A stretch of DNA of 64,000 bases from Oscillospiraceae bacterium (GTDB lineage Bacteria > Bacillota > Clostridia > Saccharofermentanales > Saccharofermentanaceae). Both the position numbers and the translations under genes were made by a program. The notes beneath the pieces are model-generated. The model worked only from the letters and a program-made list of their open reading frames with translations. It made no database searches and was not told the DNA's origin. How positions within the stretch are numbered: position 1 is the first letter of the stretch; the number at the start of each line of letters is the position of its first letter. Of the stretch, positions 36,530 through 44,881 are shown in pieces. Location of the stretch: contig CADAIP010000013.1 in NCBI GenBank assembly GCA_902787975.1, positions 1 through 64,000 of the forward strand, given 5' to 3'.

Positions 36530-37053
36530 TTTCCGTATCTCTTTTTGCCGGCATCGCGTTTTCTGATGGCACGGAAGAAGTCGAGCATCATCTGTGAGCA
36601 TTCTTTTTCAAGGATGCCGCCTTCGAATTCGACTTTGTGGTTATGTCCGTGAGAGACTTCGAAAATGTCATTGCAGGATACGACCGCGCCGCTCTTGGGT
36701 TCATAGGCTCCGAAATAGACCTTGCGTATCCTGGACTGGATGATAGCGCCCGAGCACATAGTGCAGGGTTCAAGCGTTACATACATGTCGAAATCTTCAA
36801 GTCTCCAATCGCCGAGTTTTTTGCACGCTTTGTCGATGGCGATCACTTCGGCGTGTGCGAGTGCGTTACCGCGTGTAAGTCTTAAGTTATGGGATCTGAC
36901 ATAGATCTTGCCGTCTTTTACAAGCACGCATCCGATGGGGCATTCTCCAAGATCAATGGCCTTTTCGGCTTCTCTTATGGCCTCGAGCATAAACCTCTCG
37001 TTGTCGTTCGAAGGCTTTAAGTCGGGATATAACCTGGATCTGGATTTCGGCAC
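36526..37053 (-). CDS. tadA: tRNA-specific adenosine deaminase TadA
   Basis: A 175-residue zinc deaminase making inosine at the wobble position of tRNA. The zinc and proton-shuttle motifs are AHAEVIAID near residue 67 and EPCTMCSGAI near residue 96, in the order and spacing of TadA/CDA deaminases. GTG is used as the start, supported by GAGAGG 7 nt upstream on the minus strand. About 20 residues of N-terminal extension precede the core domain. The gene is convergent with addA, overlapping by 4 nt. Confidence 0.9.
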   Translation of the reverse strand: MPKSRSRLYPDLKPSNDNERFMLEAIREAEKAIDLGECPIGCVLVKDGKIYVRSHNLRLTRGNALAHAEVIAIDKACKKLGDWRLEDFDMYVTLEPCTMCSGAIIQSRIRKVYFGAYEPKSGAVVSCNDIFEVSHGHNHKVEFEGGILEKECSQMMLDFFRAIRKRDAGKKRYGN

Positions 37054-37136
37054 GGATATACCTCTCTGGTCATCGGGTGATAGGAAAGATGATACAGACG
37101 GGGAGACAGAAGTGTCAAGTGACTTATAAATTATGC

Positions 37137-37165
37137 TTGACGAGTAACAAATAGCATATTATAAT
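37137..37165 (+). promoter_or_regulatory. Strong sigma-A promoter
   Basis: TTGACG (37137-37142), an exact 17-nt spacer and a perfect TATAAT (37160-37165). Transcription should begin near 37172, about 136 nt before the first coding ATG. Confidence 0.82.
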
Positions 37166-37171
37166 AAACGC

Positions 37172-37291
37172 TTGCTATAAGCAGAACTATGCCTACACAA
37201 AGGGAATGCCGTATTTACGGCCTGTTTCAAACCATTATCCCTGTAATCCGGTAGGGCGGACTGGTCAGCTTAGAGCTCATACTTCAAAGAC
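37172..37291 (+). other. Leader between strong promoter and zinc-ribbon gene; possible structured RNA
   Basis: The 120-nt leader contains short potential helices: GCCGT/ACGGC (near 37208-37222), and an outer ACCA/TGGT pairing enclosing CCCT/AGGG (near 37231-37265). I could not match it to a known riboswitch or small RNA. The helices are short and could arise by chance. Confidence 0.3.
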
Positions 37292-37307
37292 AAAGGATGA
37301 TTATTTG

Positions 37308-38060
37308 ATGGCAACTAAACAAGGTATGTGCAGAAACTGCGGTTCGCTGGTTATGTTCGATGACAGAGACGAACTTTGCGAGTGCGTATTCTGCAATTGC
37401 GTTTTCCCTGCTAAAGAAGCAGCAGAACTTCTTGAGAATCCTGACGGACACGAATTCAAGAACGAGAAGTTTGAGAAGACGGAAGGTTCAAAGCATTATT
37501 ATTCAACTCCCGTAATGCCTGATGTTGTAGAGAAGGCAGTTCAGAGGGATAAGGTTTCAAAGACACAGACGGATTCAGCTAAGCTTAAGCCCAATGAATT
37601 CGAGATCTCGCCTAACGATGTTAAGGCTCCTAAGAAGCTCATTATCGGAATGGCAGCAGGTGCGCTCGTTGTCGTAGCTATCATTATGGCTATCGCTTTA
37701 CCGCTGTATTTCAACCGCAAGGCGCTGAAGCAGTCCATTATTGCCGATATCGGAAATGTTTTCGATAACGCAGATACAGAAGAAACATCTTTCACTAATT
37801 TTGATTACAAGCAGTTCAACATCTACGGACTTTCATGTCAGTATGTAAAGCTCGGTCTTTCTGATGAGATCACCGAGGATCAGGCAAAGACACTTTATTC
37901 CAACTACGTTCAACTCCGTACGGAGAAGCGCGGTGAGGAATCAGGTGAGGTTGAGATGTATATCTACACTCCTGATACGATCTTCTTCGTAACAAAAGAC
38001 GGCATTACAACGGATGTTCAGACTCCCGTTGAGATCCTGCCGGCAGAGACAACAAAATAA
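37308..38060 (+). CDS. Zinc-ribbon single-pass membrane protein, unknown
   Basis: A 250-residue protein. A zinc ribbon opens it (CRNCGS at 8-13 and CVFCNC at 26-31), then a charged linker, one membrane helix (about 111-133), and a roughly 115-residue domain outside the cell. No family function is known. I start it at ATG 37308, 10 nt after AAAGGA; a longer frame from 37206 lacks a ribosome site and runs through the leader. It lies 78 nt before rpoD on the same strand and could be co-transcribed with it. Confidence 0.75.
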   Translation: MATKQGMCRNCGSLVMFDDRDELCECVFCNCVFPAKEAAELLENPDGHEFKNEKFEKTEGSKHYYSTPVMPDVVEKAVQRDKVSKTQTDSAKLKPNEFEISPNDVKAPKKLIIGMAAGALVVVAIIMAIALPLYFNRKALKQSIIADIGNVFDNADTEETSFTNFDYKQFNIYGLSCQYVKLGLSDEITEDQAKTLYSNYVQLRTEKRGEESGEVEMYIYTPDTIFFVTKDGITTDVQTPVEILPAETTK

Positions 38061-38124
38061 TATCCGGACAGCCGTCAGGATAAAGGCACGGATGTTATTC
38101 AGACAAAGCACATTGAAAATCTAC

Positions 38125-38134
38125 GAGGTGATCC
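38125..38134 (+). promoter_or_regulatory. Unusually long ribosome-binding site of rpoD
   Basis: GAGGTGATCC is complementary over ten bases to the usual 3' end of 16S rRNA (GGATCACCTC). It ends 4 nt before the rpoD ATG, with the GAGGTG core 8 nt away. Confidence 0.8.
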
Positions 38135-38138
38135 ATAT

Positions 38139-39191
38139 ATGACAGATTTCGAGAAAGCACTGGCACAGGCAAAGAAATTTGCAGAGAAGAACGAGAATCA
38201 GATCTCTGAGGCAGAATTTGAGACACTCACAGATTCATTCAAGATCGAACCCGATGAGATGATCAATCTCAGAGCTGAGCTTGAGAACAGCGGCGTCATG
38301 ATCAGTGATCCCGATCTGGGTGCTGACGACGACGGAGTAGATACAGACGGCGAAGATGCCAATGTCGTAGATGACTCGGTCAAGATGTATCTCAAAGAGA
38401 TCGGTAAGATCGAACTCCTTGATGCAGAGCAGGAGAAAGAGATCGCCCAAAGAATGGCAAAGGGTGACGAGGAAGCTAAAGAGCTCCTCATCAACTCCAA
38501 CCTGAGACTCGTTGTATCCATCGCAAAGAAATACATGAACCGTGGTCTTTCACTTTTGGACCTCATTCAGGAAGGTAACATCGGTCTTATCAAGGCAGTT
38601 GATAAGTTCGATTACACAAAGGGCTTCAAGTTCTCCACATATGCAACATGGTGGATCCGTCAGGCTATCACCAGAGCCATTGCAGACCAGGCAAGAACGA
38701 TCAGAATTCCCGTACATATGGTTGAGACCATCAACAAACTTACAAGAGTACAGCGTCAGCTCGTTCAGGATCTCGGCAGAGAGCCTACTACAGAAGAACT
38801 TGCTGAAGCTATGGGCATGGAAGTATCCAAGATCAGAGAGATCCAGAAGATCTCACAGGATCCTATCTCCATCGATAAGCCTGTCGGTGAGGAAGAAGAC
38901 AGCCACCTGGTTGACTTCATCTCCAACGATGAGCTTGCTGCACCTGAGGAAGAGGTTGCCAGGATCCTTCTCAAGGAAGACCTCATCCAGGCTCTTAACG
39001 GTCTGACAGACAGAGAAAGAAGAGTTATCGAGTTGAGATTCGGTCTTAAGGACGGAGTTCCCATGACATTGGAGCAGGTCGGCAAGAAACTTGGCGTTAC
39101 ACGTGAGCGTATCAGACAGATCGAGGCAAAAGCTATCAGAAAGCTTAACAGATCACCTAAGTCAAAGAAGCTCGAAGGCTATTCAGACTGA
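38139..39191 (+). CDS. rpoD: Primary RNA polymerase sigma factor (sigma-A/RpoD)
   Basis: A 350-residue housekeeping sigma factor. An acidic N-terminal region (about 1-80) is followed by region 1.2 ([17 protein letters not shown]), region 2 ([36 protein letters not shown] split across 2.1-2.4, near 145-185), region 3 (around 200-270), and region 4.2 ([17 protein letters not shown] near 320). The -10 and -35 contacts look standard, agreeing with TTGACA/TATAAT promoters seen in the window. No dnaG gene precedes it, unlike the classical operon; a zinc-ribbon membrane gene does. The start is set by the extended ribosome site. Confidence 0.96.
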   Translation: MTDFEKALAQAKKFAEKNENQISEAEFETLTDSFKIEPDEMINLRAELENSGVMISDPDLGADDDGVDTDGEDANVVDDSVKMYLKEIGKIELLDAEQEKEIAQRMAKGDEEAKELLINSNLRLVVSIAKKYMNRGLSLLDLIQEGNIGLIKAVDKFDYTKGFKFSTYATWWIRQAITRAIADQARTIRIPVHMVETINKLTRVQRQLVQDLGREPTTEELAEAMGMEVSKIREIQKISQDPISIDKPVGEEEDSHLVDFISNDELAAPEEEVARILLKEDLIQALNGLTDRERRVIELRFGLKDGVPMTLEQVGKKLGVTRERIRQIEAKAIRKLNRSPKSKKLEGYSD

Positions 39192-39235
39192 TAAGTTTGG
39201 TTCTTTAACGGCCTTCCGTAACGGGGACAGATAAA

Positions 39236-40756
39236 GTGGCAGACCGCAGGCGATATTCATTTTACAGAGGCTTGTTTACAGGGGACGTTTTGAATTTTTC
39301 AAAGCGTTCCCCTTTTGTCAAGGAGATCATGTTCGAGAGGATCTATCCTACGAAGGTCATCCTTCCGATGAAGATGCACTATGGTGTGCCTGCAGTACCC
39401 ACAGTCAAGGTCGGCGATTATGTCCGCATGGGCCAGTGTGTCGGAGTTCCTGAGAAAGGTTCATTCTCCGTCCCTGTTCACAGCGGTATCTCCGGAAAAG
39501 TAATAGACATCTCAGATATCAGACTTCCAAACGGTATCCTGACTCCCGCAGTTACTATCAAGAATGACATGAAGAGAGCAAGGCTTGATTCCGTAAGACC
39601 GAGATCCGGCTTTAAGCTTTCTGCAAGTGAAGCAATTGGCGTTATAAGAGATGCCGGCATCTGCGGTATGGGCGGTGAGGGCATTCCCACTGCTGCAAAG
39701 CTCAGAAGAGCAAGAACAGAAGTTGTAAGGGACTTCCTGGTCAATTGTCTCCAGAGTGAGCCTTATTCCACTTCTGACCTCGTTGCAATCACGGAGTATC
39801 CCGATTATGTTGTTTTAGGCGCAAGCGCCTGTGCAAGAGCCGTAGGCGCTTCCAGGTGTATATTCCTCATTTCCGAGAACAGAAGGGAACAGAGAAAGGC
39901 TCTTTTGAATTCCATCGCAAAGATCAAGGATGACTTTAAAGACCTTGAGTATGACATAAAGCTTTTCAGGGAAAGATTCCCCCAGGGATACTACCGCCTT
40001 GTTGCAAGGGCTCTTTACGGTAAGAATCTTTCGGCAGGTGAGACAATCGAGAAGTCCTGCAGTGCCGTTTTGTTCAACTGCTCTACGATGCTTGCATGCT
40101 GGGAGGCATTATCCGATAACATCCCGATGATGAGCAGGATCGTTTCCGTTACCGGAGACGCATCCGGCGGACATAACATGCTTGTTCCGATCGGAACTCC
40201 CGTATCAGAACTTCTGACTAATGCACAGGACATCAAGAACGGAAGCGACAGGATAGTATGGGGTAACTGCCTTACCGGAATCGATATTAAGGATCCGGAG
40301 AATACTCCTATAGTAAAGACGACTTCTGTTATCTCGGTAGTCAGAAAAACGGAAGTGCCCAGAACACCCTGCATTCACTGCGGTCTTTGTTCCGAGTGCT
40401 GTCCGATGAATCTTTCACCGAACACTATTTACGAGATGCTTAACCAGGGCCTTGGCCAGAAAGCAGCAGAAGAAGGAGCCAGAGACTGCATTGCATGCGG
40501 CTCATGTTCTTATGTCTGTCCTTCAGGCATTAACCTTACGCCTGCGATCGCAAGCTTTGCAGGTGAGGGAAGGATTATCGAGATCAATTCGCTTCTTGAT
40601 AACAGCAGTGCTGAAGAGAAGACTGCTAATGATATGAAGCCTTCTTATGTTGGTGAAGCATCGCTGCTTGAAGATTATTCAGATACAGAAGAAGACAAGA
40701 AGCAGAGTTCACCTGATTCTATCGTACTGCCATTCGAGAAGGATAAAGAAGTATGA
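39236..40756 (+). CDS. rnfC: RnfC-like electron transport subunit
   Basis: A 506-residue peripheral membrane-associated iron-sulfur flavoprotein. The N-terminal barrel-sandwich region (VKVGDYVRMGQ, SGKVIDI) leads into the nucleotide/FMN domain with GMGGEGIPTAAKLRRA (about 142-157) and VNCLQSEPYSTSD. Two 4Fe-4S motifs follow: CIHCGLCSECCP (about 380-391) and CIACGSCSYVCP (about 420-431). RnfC normally takes electrons from NADH. GTG start with ACGGGG upstream. The stop overlaps the rnfD-like start (ATGA). A low-complexity acidic tail extends past the usual end. Confidence 0.87.
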   Translation: MADRRRYSFYRGLFTGDVLNFSKRSPFVKEIMFERIYPTKVILPMKMHYGVPAVPTVKVGDYVRMGQCVGVPEKGSFSVPVHSGISGKVIDISDIRLPNGILTPAVTIKNDMKRARLDSVRPRSGFKLSASEAIGVIRDAGICGMGGEGIPTAAKLRRARTEVVRDFLVNCLQSEPYSTSDLVAITEYPDYVVLGASACARAVGASRCIFLISENRREQRKALLNSIAKIKDDFKDLEYDIKLFRERFPQGYYRLVARALYGKNLSAGETIEKSCSAVLFNCSTMLACWEALSDNIPMMSRIVSVTGDASGGHNMLVPIGTPVSELLTNAQDIKNGSDRIVWGNCLTGIDIKDPENTPIVKTTSVISVVRKTEVPRTPCIHCGLCSECCPMNLSPNTIYEMLNQGLGQKAAEEGARDCIACGSCSYVCPSGINLTPAIASFAGEGRIIEINSLLDNSSAEEKTANDMKPSYVGEASLLEDYSDTEEDKKQSSPDSIVLPFEKDKEV

Positions 40757-41733
40757 GTAAGGAAATGAAACAACTTGCCCCCTTTATCCATACGGAGAAA
40801 AGTGCTCCGTACATTTATCTGACGTTCCTGGCAGCGCTCGTCCCTTGTGTTGTTTATGCGATCTTTTATTATGGCCTCAGAGCCGCCATACTGATCCTTT
40901 TCTGCATGATCTCTTTTGTGTTCTCAGATACTTTCTGCATGAGACTCACAAGGAGAAGGACAGGCGATTATTTTGATCTCAGTTCTCTTGTGGAAGGACT
41001 TCTGATCGCGCTTATGCTTCCTCCTGACACGACACTGCTTACTGCGCTTACAGCAGTGCTTTTCGCATCTGTCGTAACGAAGCAGGTATTCGGCGGTGCG
41101 GGAAGCAATATCGTAAATCCTGCCTGTGCCGGAAGGCTTTTCATAGAGCTCGTATGGCCAACGGGAGTACAGGGTTTCTCTTATGGCGAATCGAATTCGA
41201 AAATGGAACTTCTGAGCCTTATTGTCCAGAAGCAGCCTGATACTTTGCCTTCGTATGAGCATCTTTCATTGCTCGAGCTTTTGAGCGGTAACTATCCCAG
41301 TATGATAGGCACGGCATGTATCATCTGCCTCGTGATCGGTGGTGTGTTCCTTACTCTCAAAGGTACCATCAGACTTTATTCACCGGTATCTTATCTGATT
41401 ACGATTACGGCTTTTTATCCTCTTTCAATGCTTATCGAGACAAAGTCTTTCAGCTTTGACGGACTGATAATATACATCCTTTCATCAGGTGCCGTTTTTG
41501 TTGCCGTATTCATTCTTGGTGACCTTACCACGATGCCTTCGAGATTTGCATCCGGAGTGTTCGCCGGTGTTACATGCGGTGTCCTGACGCTGATTACCAA
41601 GCCGTTCCTGTCTCCGATGGTATCGCTCCTGGCTCCGGTCATGGCAGTTAATTTCATGTCGTTTGTTTTGGACTTCTTCACGAAAACAGTTTCAAGGCGC
41701 AAGATCCGTTCGAGGGAGGTGGATGTATCATGA
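40753..41733 (+). CDS. rnfD: RnfD-like membrane subunit lacking the covalent-FMN motif
   Basis: A 326-residue polytopic protein of the NqrB/RnfD family with about eight to ten helices. The family motif FGGAGSNIVNPACAGR is clear at about 113-128, and GDLTTMPSRFASGVFAG resembles the conserved late helix. RnfD usually carries FMN on a Thr in an SGAT motif about 25-30 residues after the GR; here that stretch reads VQGFSYGESNSKMELL, without the motif. So it may not be flavinylated. It overlaps both neighbours by 4 nt, showing tight coupling. Confidence 0.83.
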   Translation: MSKEMKQLAPFIHTEKSAPYIYLTFLAALVPCVVYAIFYYGLRAAILILFCMISFVFSDTFCMRLTRRRTGDYFDLSSLVEGLLIALMLPPDTTLLTALTAVLFASVVTKQVFGGAGSNIVNPACAGRLFIELVWPTGVQGFSYGESNSKMELLSLIVQKQPDTLPSYEHLSLLELLSGNYPSMIGTACIICLVIGGVFLTLKGTIRLYSPVSYLITITAFYPLSMLIETKSFSFDGLIIYILSSGAVFVAVFILGDLTTMPSRFASGVFAGVTCGVLTLITKPFLSPMVSLLAPVMAVNFMSFVLDFFTKTVSRRKIRSREVDVS

Positions 41734-43082
41734 TGACGCATGCACAGCTTAAGCAGTTTATTGCAGAAGCCATCCTGTTGCTGATCGTTGGAGCTGCCAT
41801 GGTTATCGGCAGTTACTTTATATCTCAGGATAACGCCAACAAGCGTGTCCAGAACGAGTATCACTCAAGATTCGACGTGGTTCTCGATTCATATTCTTAT
41901 GAGAAAGTTAAGAGTAAGGCACTTAATGATTTCCCTGAGATCAAGGGCGTGTATATCGGTTATAACGCGGCAGGATCTCCGGAAGGATATGTCGTAGATC
42001 TTACTGTTAAATCTCCTGAAGGCAAGGACCTCAGCATCCTTGTTGCGCTGGATTATGAGAGTACAAGAATCGTCGGTCTCTCTCTGATCAACACATCCGG
42101 TGATAACGCATATGTTATCGATGAGAATAACATGAATCAGATTAAGGAAAGGCTTATCGGAAGACAAATTCCTTTGGCATTCCTTACAGAAGAAAAGCCT
42201 GATGACGATGATACCGAAAACATAAATGTGCCGGGATTAAGAGACGGCGTTTACTATGCCCAGCGTCTGTATGACGATAGAAACAAATACATAGACTACG
42301 TTGAAATGGAAGTCCAGAATGGCGTGATTACCAAGATCAAGTGGGACGCGTTCTGCACGGACAGGACCAACAAGGACAGAAGTGAAGCTTCCCTCAGAGG
42401 TGCTTATGAGATTTCCGGTCTTGACTGGGCTACGCAGTCTTATAATCTTTGTCACGCTCTGCTTGAGTGTCAGGATCCTGACCGTCTTGCTATGAAGTCC
42501 AACGGTACGACGGATATCGTTGATGGCGTAACATGCGATATAAGGCCTTTTGTAGATCTTGCCAAAGAGTGCATCAGTTATTCACAGGTAGGCTATGACA
42601 AGACAGCCTACATGGCCGGCCTTAACATGATCCTGTTCCATCTCTATCAGGACAATGCTTACGGTCTTGAGCTTCTTAACGAAGACGGTCATGTCGTTTT
42701 CTCGTTCGAGGAGACACCTGAGATCTATACGGTTTATAACGATGAGGAAGTTGCCATCGGCTTTATCGGAGTAAGACAGATCGAAGCCAATATCACGGGC
42801 AGGACTCTTGAAGAGAATCCTTATGAAAACAAAAACCGTTACAGCAACAGCGACGGGCAGGATGTAAATACCATCGATTACGATGCAAGTGAAGACGGCC
42901 TTAATTCAAGTGGCAACACTGACGATCAGGTAATCACGGACAGTATCGATGACCTTCCCATGTCGGAGATAGCATCCCTTGTTGAGCCCGTACCTGATGC
43001 TTACGATGAGACGAGAATGGTTGTCAAGGCATGCAATACCTGCTACAAATTCCTCAAGGAATATCTGAATTGGAAGGTGTGA
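41730..43082 (+). CDS. RnfG-like FMN-binding membrane-anchored protein
   Basis: A 450-residue protein with one N-terminal anchor (about 12-31) and a large extracytoplasmic part. Residues about 75-150 resemble the RnfG FMN-binding N-domain (GYVVDLTVKSPEG, ILVALDYESTRIVGL). A second FMN-bind-like region (DGVYYAQRLYDD, VQNGVITKIKWDAF) leads to DIVDGVTCD, where Thr268 fits the flavin-attachment consensus Dxx(S/D)G(A/V)T used by ApbE. The C-terminus has CNTCYKF, a CxxC. It is about twice RnfG length. No ApbE gene lies in the window. Assignment as an RnfG equivalent rests on these motifs and operon place. Confidence 0.68.
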   Translation: MMTHAQLKQFIAEAILLLIVGAAMVIGSYFISQDNANKRVQNEYHSRFDVVLDSYSYEKVKSKALNDFPEIKGVYIGYNAAGSPEGYVVDLTVKSPEGKDLSILVALDYESTRIVGLSLINTSGDNAYVIDENNMNQIKERLIGRQIPLAFLTEEKPDDDDTENINVPGLRDGVYYAQRLYDDRNKYIDYVEMEVQNGVITKIKWDAFCTDRTNKDRSEASLRGAYEISGLDWATQSYNLCHALLECQDPDRLAMKSNGTTDIVDGVTCDIRPFVDLAKECISYSQVGYDKTAYMAGLNMILFHLYQDNAYGLELLNEDGHVVFSFEETPEIYTVYNDEEVAIGFIGVRQIEANITGRTLEENPYENKNRYSNSDGQDVNTIDYDASEDGLNSSGNTDDQVITDSIDDLPMSEIASLVEPVPDAYDETRMVVKACNTCYKFLKEYLNWKV

Positions 43083-43086
43083 TCAG

Positions 43087-44235
43087 ATGGGATTATTTAC
43101 CGAGAAATACGATTCGCCTTTCGATAACGAGCAGACGAGAAGAAAGATCGACGACAAGGTAAGCGCAGTCCATATCAGGCCCGCAAAATACCTCAGTACG
43201 AGAAGCTCTCTTCTTTTGGGCTATTCGATGGTATCGCTCTGCCTTGAGTTCATGATCTCAGGCAACGTAATCTGGTGGCCTGTAGCATGTTCTCTTGTGT
43301 GTATTCTCATATGGTCGCTTACATTGAGATTATTCATGCCGCGAAATCTTTCCGTGATTTCATTTGCGTTTGTAATGGCACTGTTTATAGCTGTCGGAGA
43401 ATTATCATACAGATTCGGTCTTTGCACGCCTTATTCGGCAGTAGGTTTCATACCTATGGCAATAGGAATCATGTCTGTTGCAAGATTTAAGGAAGACGAC
43501 AACGACAACTACACCAAACCTGCATTCGGTTCGGAGGTTATGCTTCCTTACGGAATTGCGCTCGTATGCTCACTGTTTGGCACGTTGATCTCGTTTGTTT
43601 TCGAAAAGAGATATCTGTTCGTATCGTTCCTTGCAGCTGTAATGTTCCTTATAGTTATCAGCTGGGCATTATCAAGGATCACGGGAACCCCAAGATGTGC
43701 GACTTCGAAGAAACTTACCGAATTCTGGGATATCCCTGTTGCGGACATCTCTGAACTCAGAAGGTTCTTAAGCGCCAGAGGAGAGTTTGCCGCAGTCTGC
43801 CTGATATGCACGGCCATCCTTTATATACTTAAGGTCTTCGTTGAACCTGACTGGTTCAGGGTCATGACGATTCCGGTTTCTGAGGTGCTCGCTCTGCTGT
43901 TAGGTTCGGTAGCCGTATATACGGCTAAGCATAACTTCAGAAGATCCATCTTCGGACTTCGTTATTTCATAAGTGAAGTTTCCATTGCAGCGGCTTTCAT
44001 TTCGCTGCTTTTCCTTGTTCATCCGGGCATCCCGAAGATCACACACTTGATCATTGCCAATACCTTAGTAGTAGCGGCGGATCTCATCATGACAGGTCTT
44101 TTATCGGTAATCAGAAGGCGTCTTATCTTCGTCTCAAAATCCAAGTATATTGACGGCCTTCCGTTTTATCTAGTACTGATCTCATTGGTCGTAATGCTTG
44201 CAGAAACTTGTCTTTATAGCATTCCGGGTTTGTGA
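43087..44235 (+). CDS. Polytopic membrane protein of the Rnf-like operon, unknown
   Basis: A 382-residue protein with roughly ten hydrophobic helices and cytosolic loops. It starts 4 nt after the RnfG-like stop and ends the operon. It sits where rnfE/rnfA would be, and its length is near that of the two together, but I do not see their sequence. A single segment, FGLCTPYSAV, faintly recalls the GLCPxLxV iron-site loop of RnfA/RnfE. I give no function; it may replace the missing membrane subunits. Confidence 0.6.
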   Translation: MGLFTEKYDSPFDNEQTRRKIDDKVSAVHIRPAKYLSTRSSLLLGYSMVSLCLEFMISGNVIWWPVACSLVCILIWSLTLRLFMPRNLSVISFAFVMALFIAVGELSYRFGLCTPYSAVGFIPMAIGIMSVARFKEDDNDNYTKPAFGSEVMLPYGIALVCSLFGTLISFVFEKRYLFVSFLAAVMFLIVISWALSRITGTPRCATSKKLTEFWDIPVADISELRRFLSARGEFAAVCLICTAILYILKVFVEPDWFRVMTIPVSEVLALLLGSVAVYTAKHNFRRSIFGLRYFISEVSIAAAFISLLFLVHPGIPKITHLIIANTLVVAADLIMTGLLSVIRRRLIFVSKSKYIDGLPFYLVLISLVVMLAETCLYSIPGL

Positions 44236-44241
44236 TATAAT
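44233..44241 (+). promoter_or_regulatory. Extended -10 promoter of tRNA-Arg
   Basis: TGATATAAT lies 20 nt before the tRNA and overlaps the end of the preceding gene. No clear -35 box at 17 nt. Confidence 0.55.
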
Positions 44242-44260
44242 CTCGGACAGTCAAAAATCT

Positions 44261-44337
44261 GATTGTGTAGCTCAGCTGGATAGAGCGACCGCCTCCTAAG
44301 CGGTAGGCCAGCGGTTCGAATCCGCTCACGATCACCA
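44261..44337 (+). tRNA. tRNA-Arg (anticodon CCT)
   Basis: A full cloverleaf: acceptor GATTGTG/CACGATC, D arm with AGCTCAGCTGGATAGAGC, anticodon stem ACCGC/GCGGT with loop CTCCTAA (anticodon CCT, reading AGG), T arm with GGTTCGAATCC, and an encoded CCA end. A terminator follows. Such tRNA genes are frequent integration sites, and the DNA just downstream looks like an element scar. Confidence 0.96.
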
Positions 44338-44345
44338 GTGTTTGC

Positions 44346-44377
44346 AAGGGGTTCAGGGTTTTTTCTGGACCCTTTTT
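44346..44377 (+). terminator. Terminator of tRNA-Arg
   Basis: GGGTTCAG / CTGGACCC (44349-44356, 44365-44372) with one G-U pair, extended by AAG/CTT, then TTTTT. Confidence 0.85.
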
Positions 44378-44404
44378 GCTTGGACGAAAAGATTAATATT
44401 TTGA

Positions 44405-44449
44405 TCAAGCAACGAGTTTATTCCATTCTTCATCAGTAAATTTCTTCAT
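44405..44449 (-). pseudogene. 14-codon gene stub with an intact ribosome site
   Basis: On the minus strand AAGGAG sits 9 nt before an ATG that opens MKKFTDEEWNKLVA and then stops, 80 nt from the tRNA. A perfect ribosome site with a plausible N-terminus but no body suggests the beginning of a gene cut off by a deletion. A leader peptide is the alternative. Confidence 0.35.
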
Positions 44450-44539
44450 GTGAGTTTGTCTCCTTGCTTTTTTCTTAATGATAATCCCGAATAAGAACAG
44501 GAAACAGAAGACAGAATGATGAAGTTGATTGAATGAAAC

Positions 44540-44587
44540 AAATATATATATTTAGATCTATACTAATCTATATAAATATATATATTT
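44540..44587. repeat. AT-only inverted repeat
   Basis: Perfect 15-nt arms AAATATATATATTTA / TAAATATATATATTT with an 18-nt loop, followed by further T residues. It could be a weak terminator, a cruciform or a protein-binding site. Confidence 0.55.
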
Positions 44588-44640
44588 TTTGATTTTTGGC
44601 CTCTTTGTTCATTGTGCACTAATGAACTCTAGAGATAATG

Positions 44641-44868
44641 TTAATCAGCGAAGTATTGTAAACCATCGATATCAGGCATCTGGTCTCCGGCGAAGGAAGC
44701 GTCGAAGTATATAGCAAGGAATCTCTTGATATCTTCTTTTTTCATGCGTCGTACATCGAATCCCTGATCAGATATGGCCTTCTCAACACGGTTCATTTCA
44801 GCAAATACTTGTTCCGGTTTCATGCTCTTGCAGCGGATTATGAATGCAAACTGTCTTGCTGTTGCCAT
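44641..44868 (-). pseudogene. Fragment resembling a conjugation-element protein
   Basis: The reading frame gives about 75 residues (KPEQVFAEMNRVEKAIS, VRRMKKEDIKRFLAIYF). The pattern resembles, from memory, a segment of proteins in the transfer region of clostridial conjugative elements. The ATG at 44868 has no ribosome site. Three more codons in frame (Asp-Lys-Gln) extend upstream before a stop, so the start is probably not natural. I read it as an internal remnant; a true small gene cannot be excluded. Confidence 0.45.
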
Positions 44869-44881
44869 TTGTTTGTCTTAG

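Larger units (their letters stand above)
44378..44640. other. AT-rich noncoding stretch after tRNA-Arg
   Basis: About 260 nt of unusually AT-rich sequence. It holds a 14-codon gene stub (44405-44449, minus) and a 15-bp AT-only inverted repeat (44540-44587). No intact gene or complete element end is seen. Confidence 0.6.

Noticed and set aside
37172..37291. Leader considered as a c-di-GMP, cobalamin, guanidine or ZTP riboswitch, 6S RNA or SRP RNA
   Set aside because: Short words such as CCGGTAGGG recall parts of these RNAs, but none of the conserved cores is present in order. I left it unassigned.
43221..43427. Minus-strand frames within the unknown membrane gene of the Rnf-like operon
   Set aside because: No ribosome site, and the sense frame gives a coherent multi-helix protein in a tightly packed operon.
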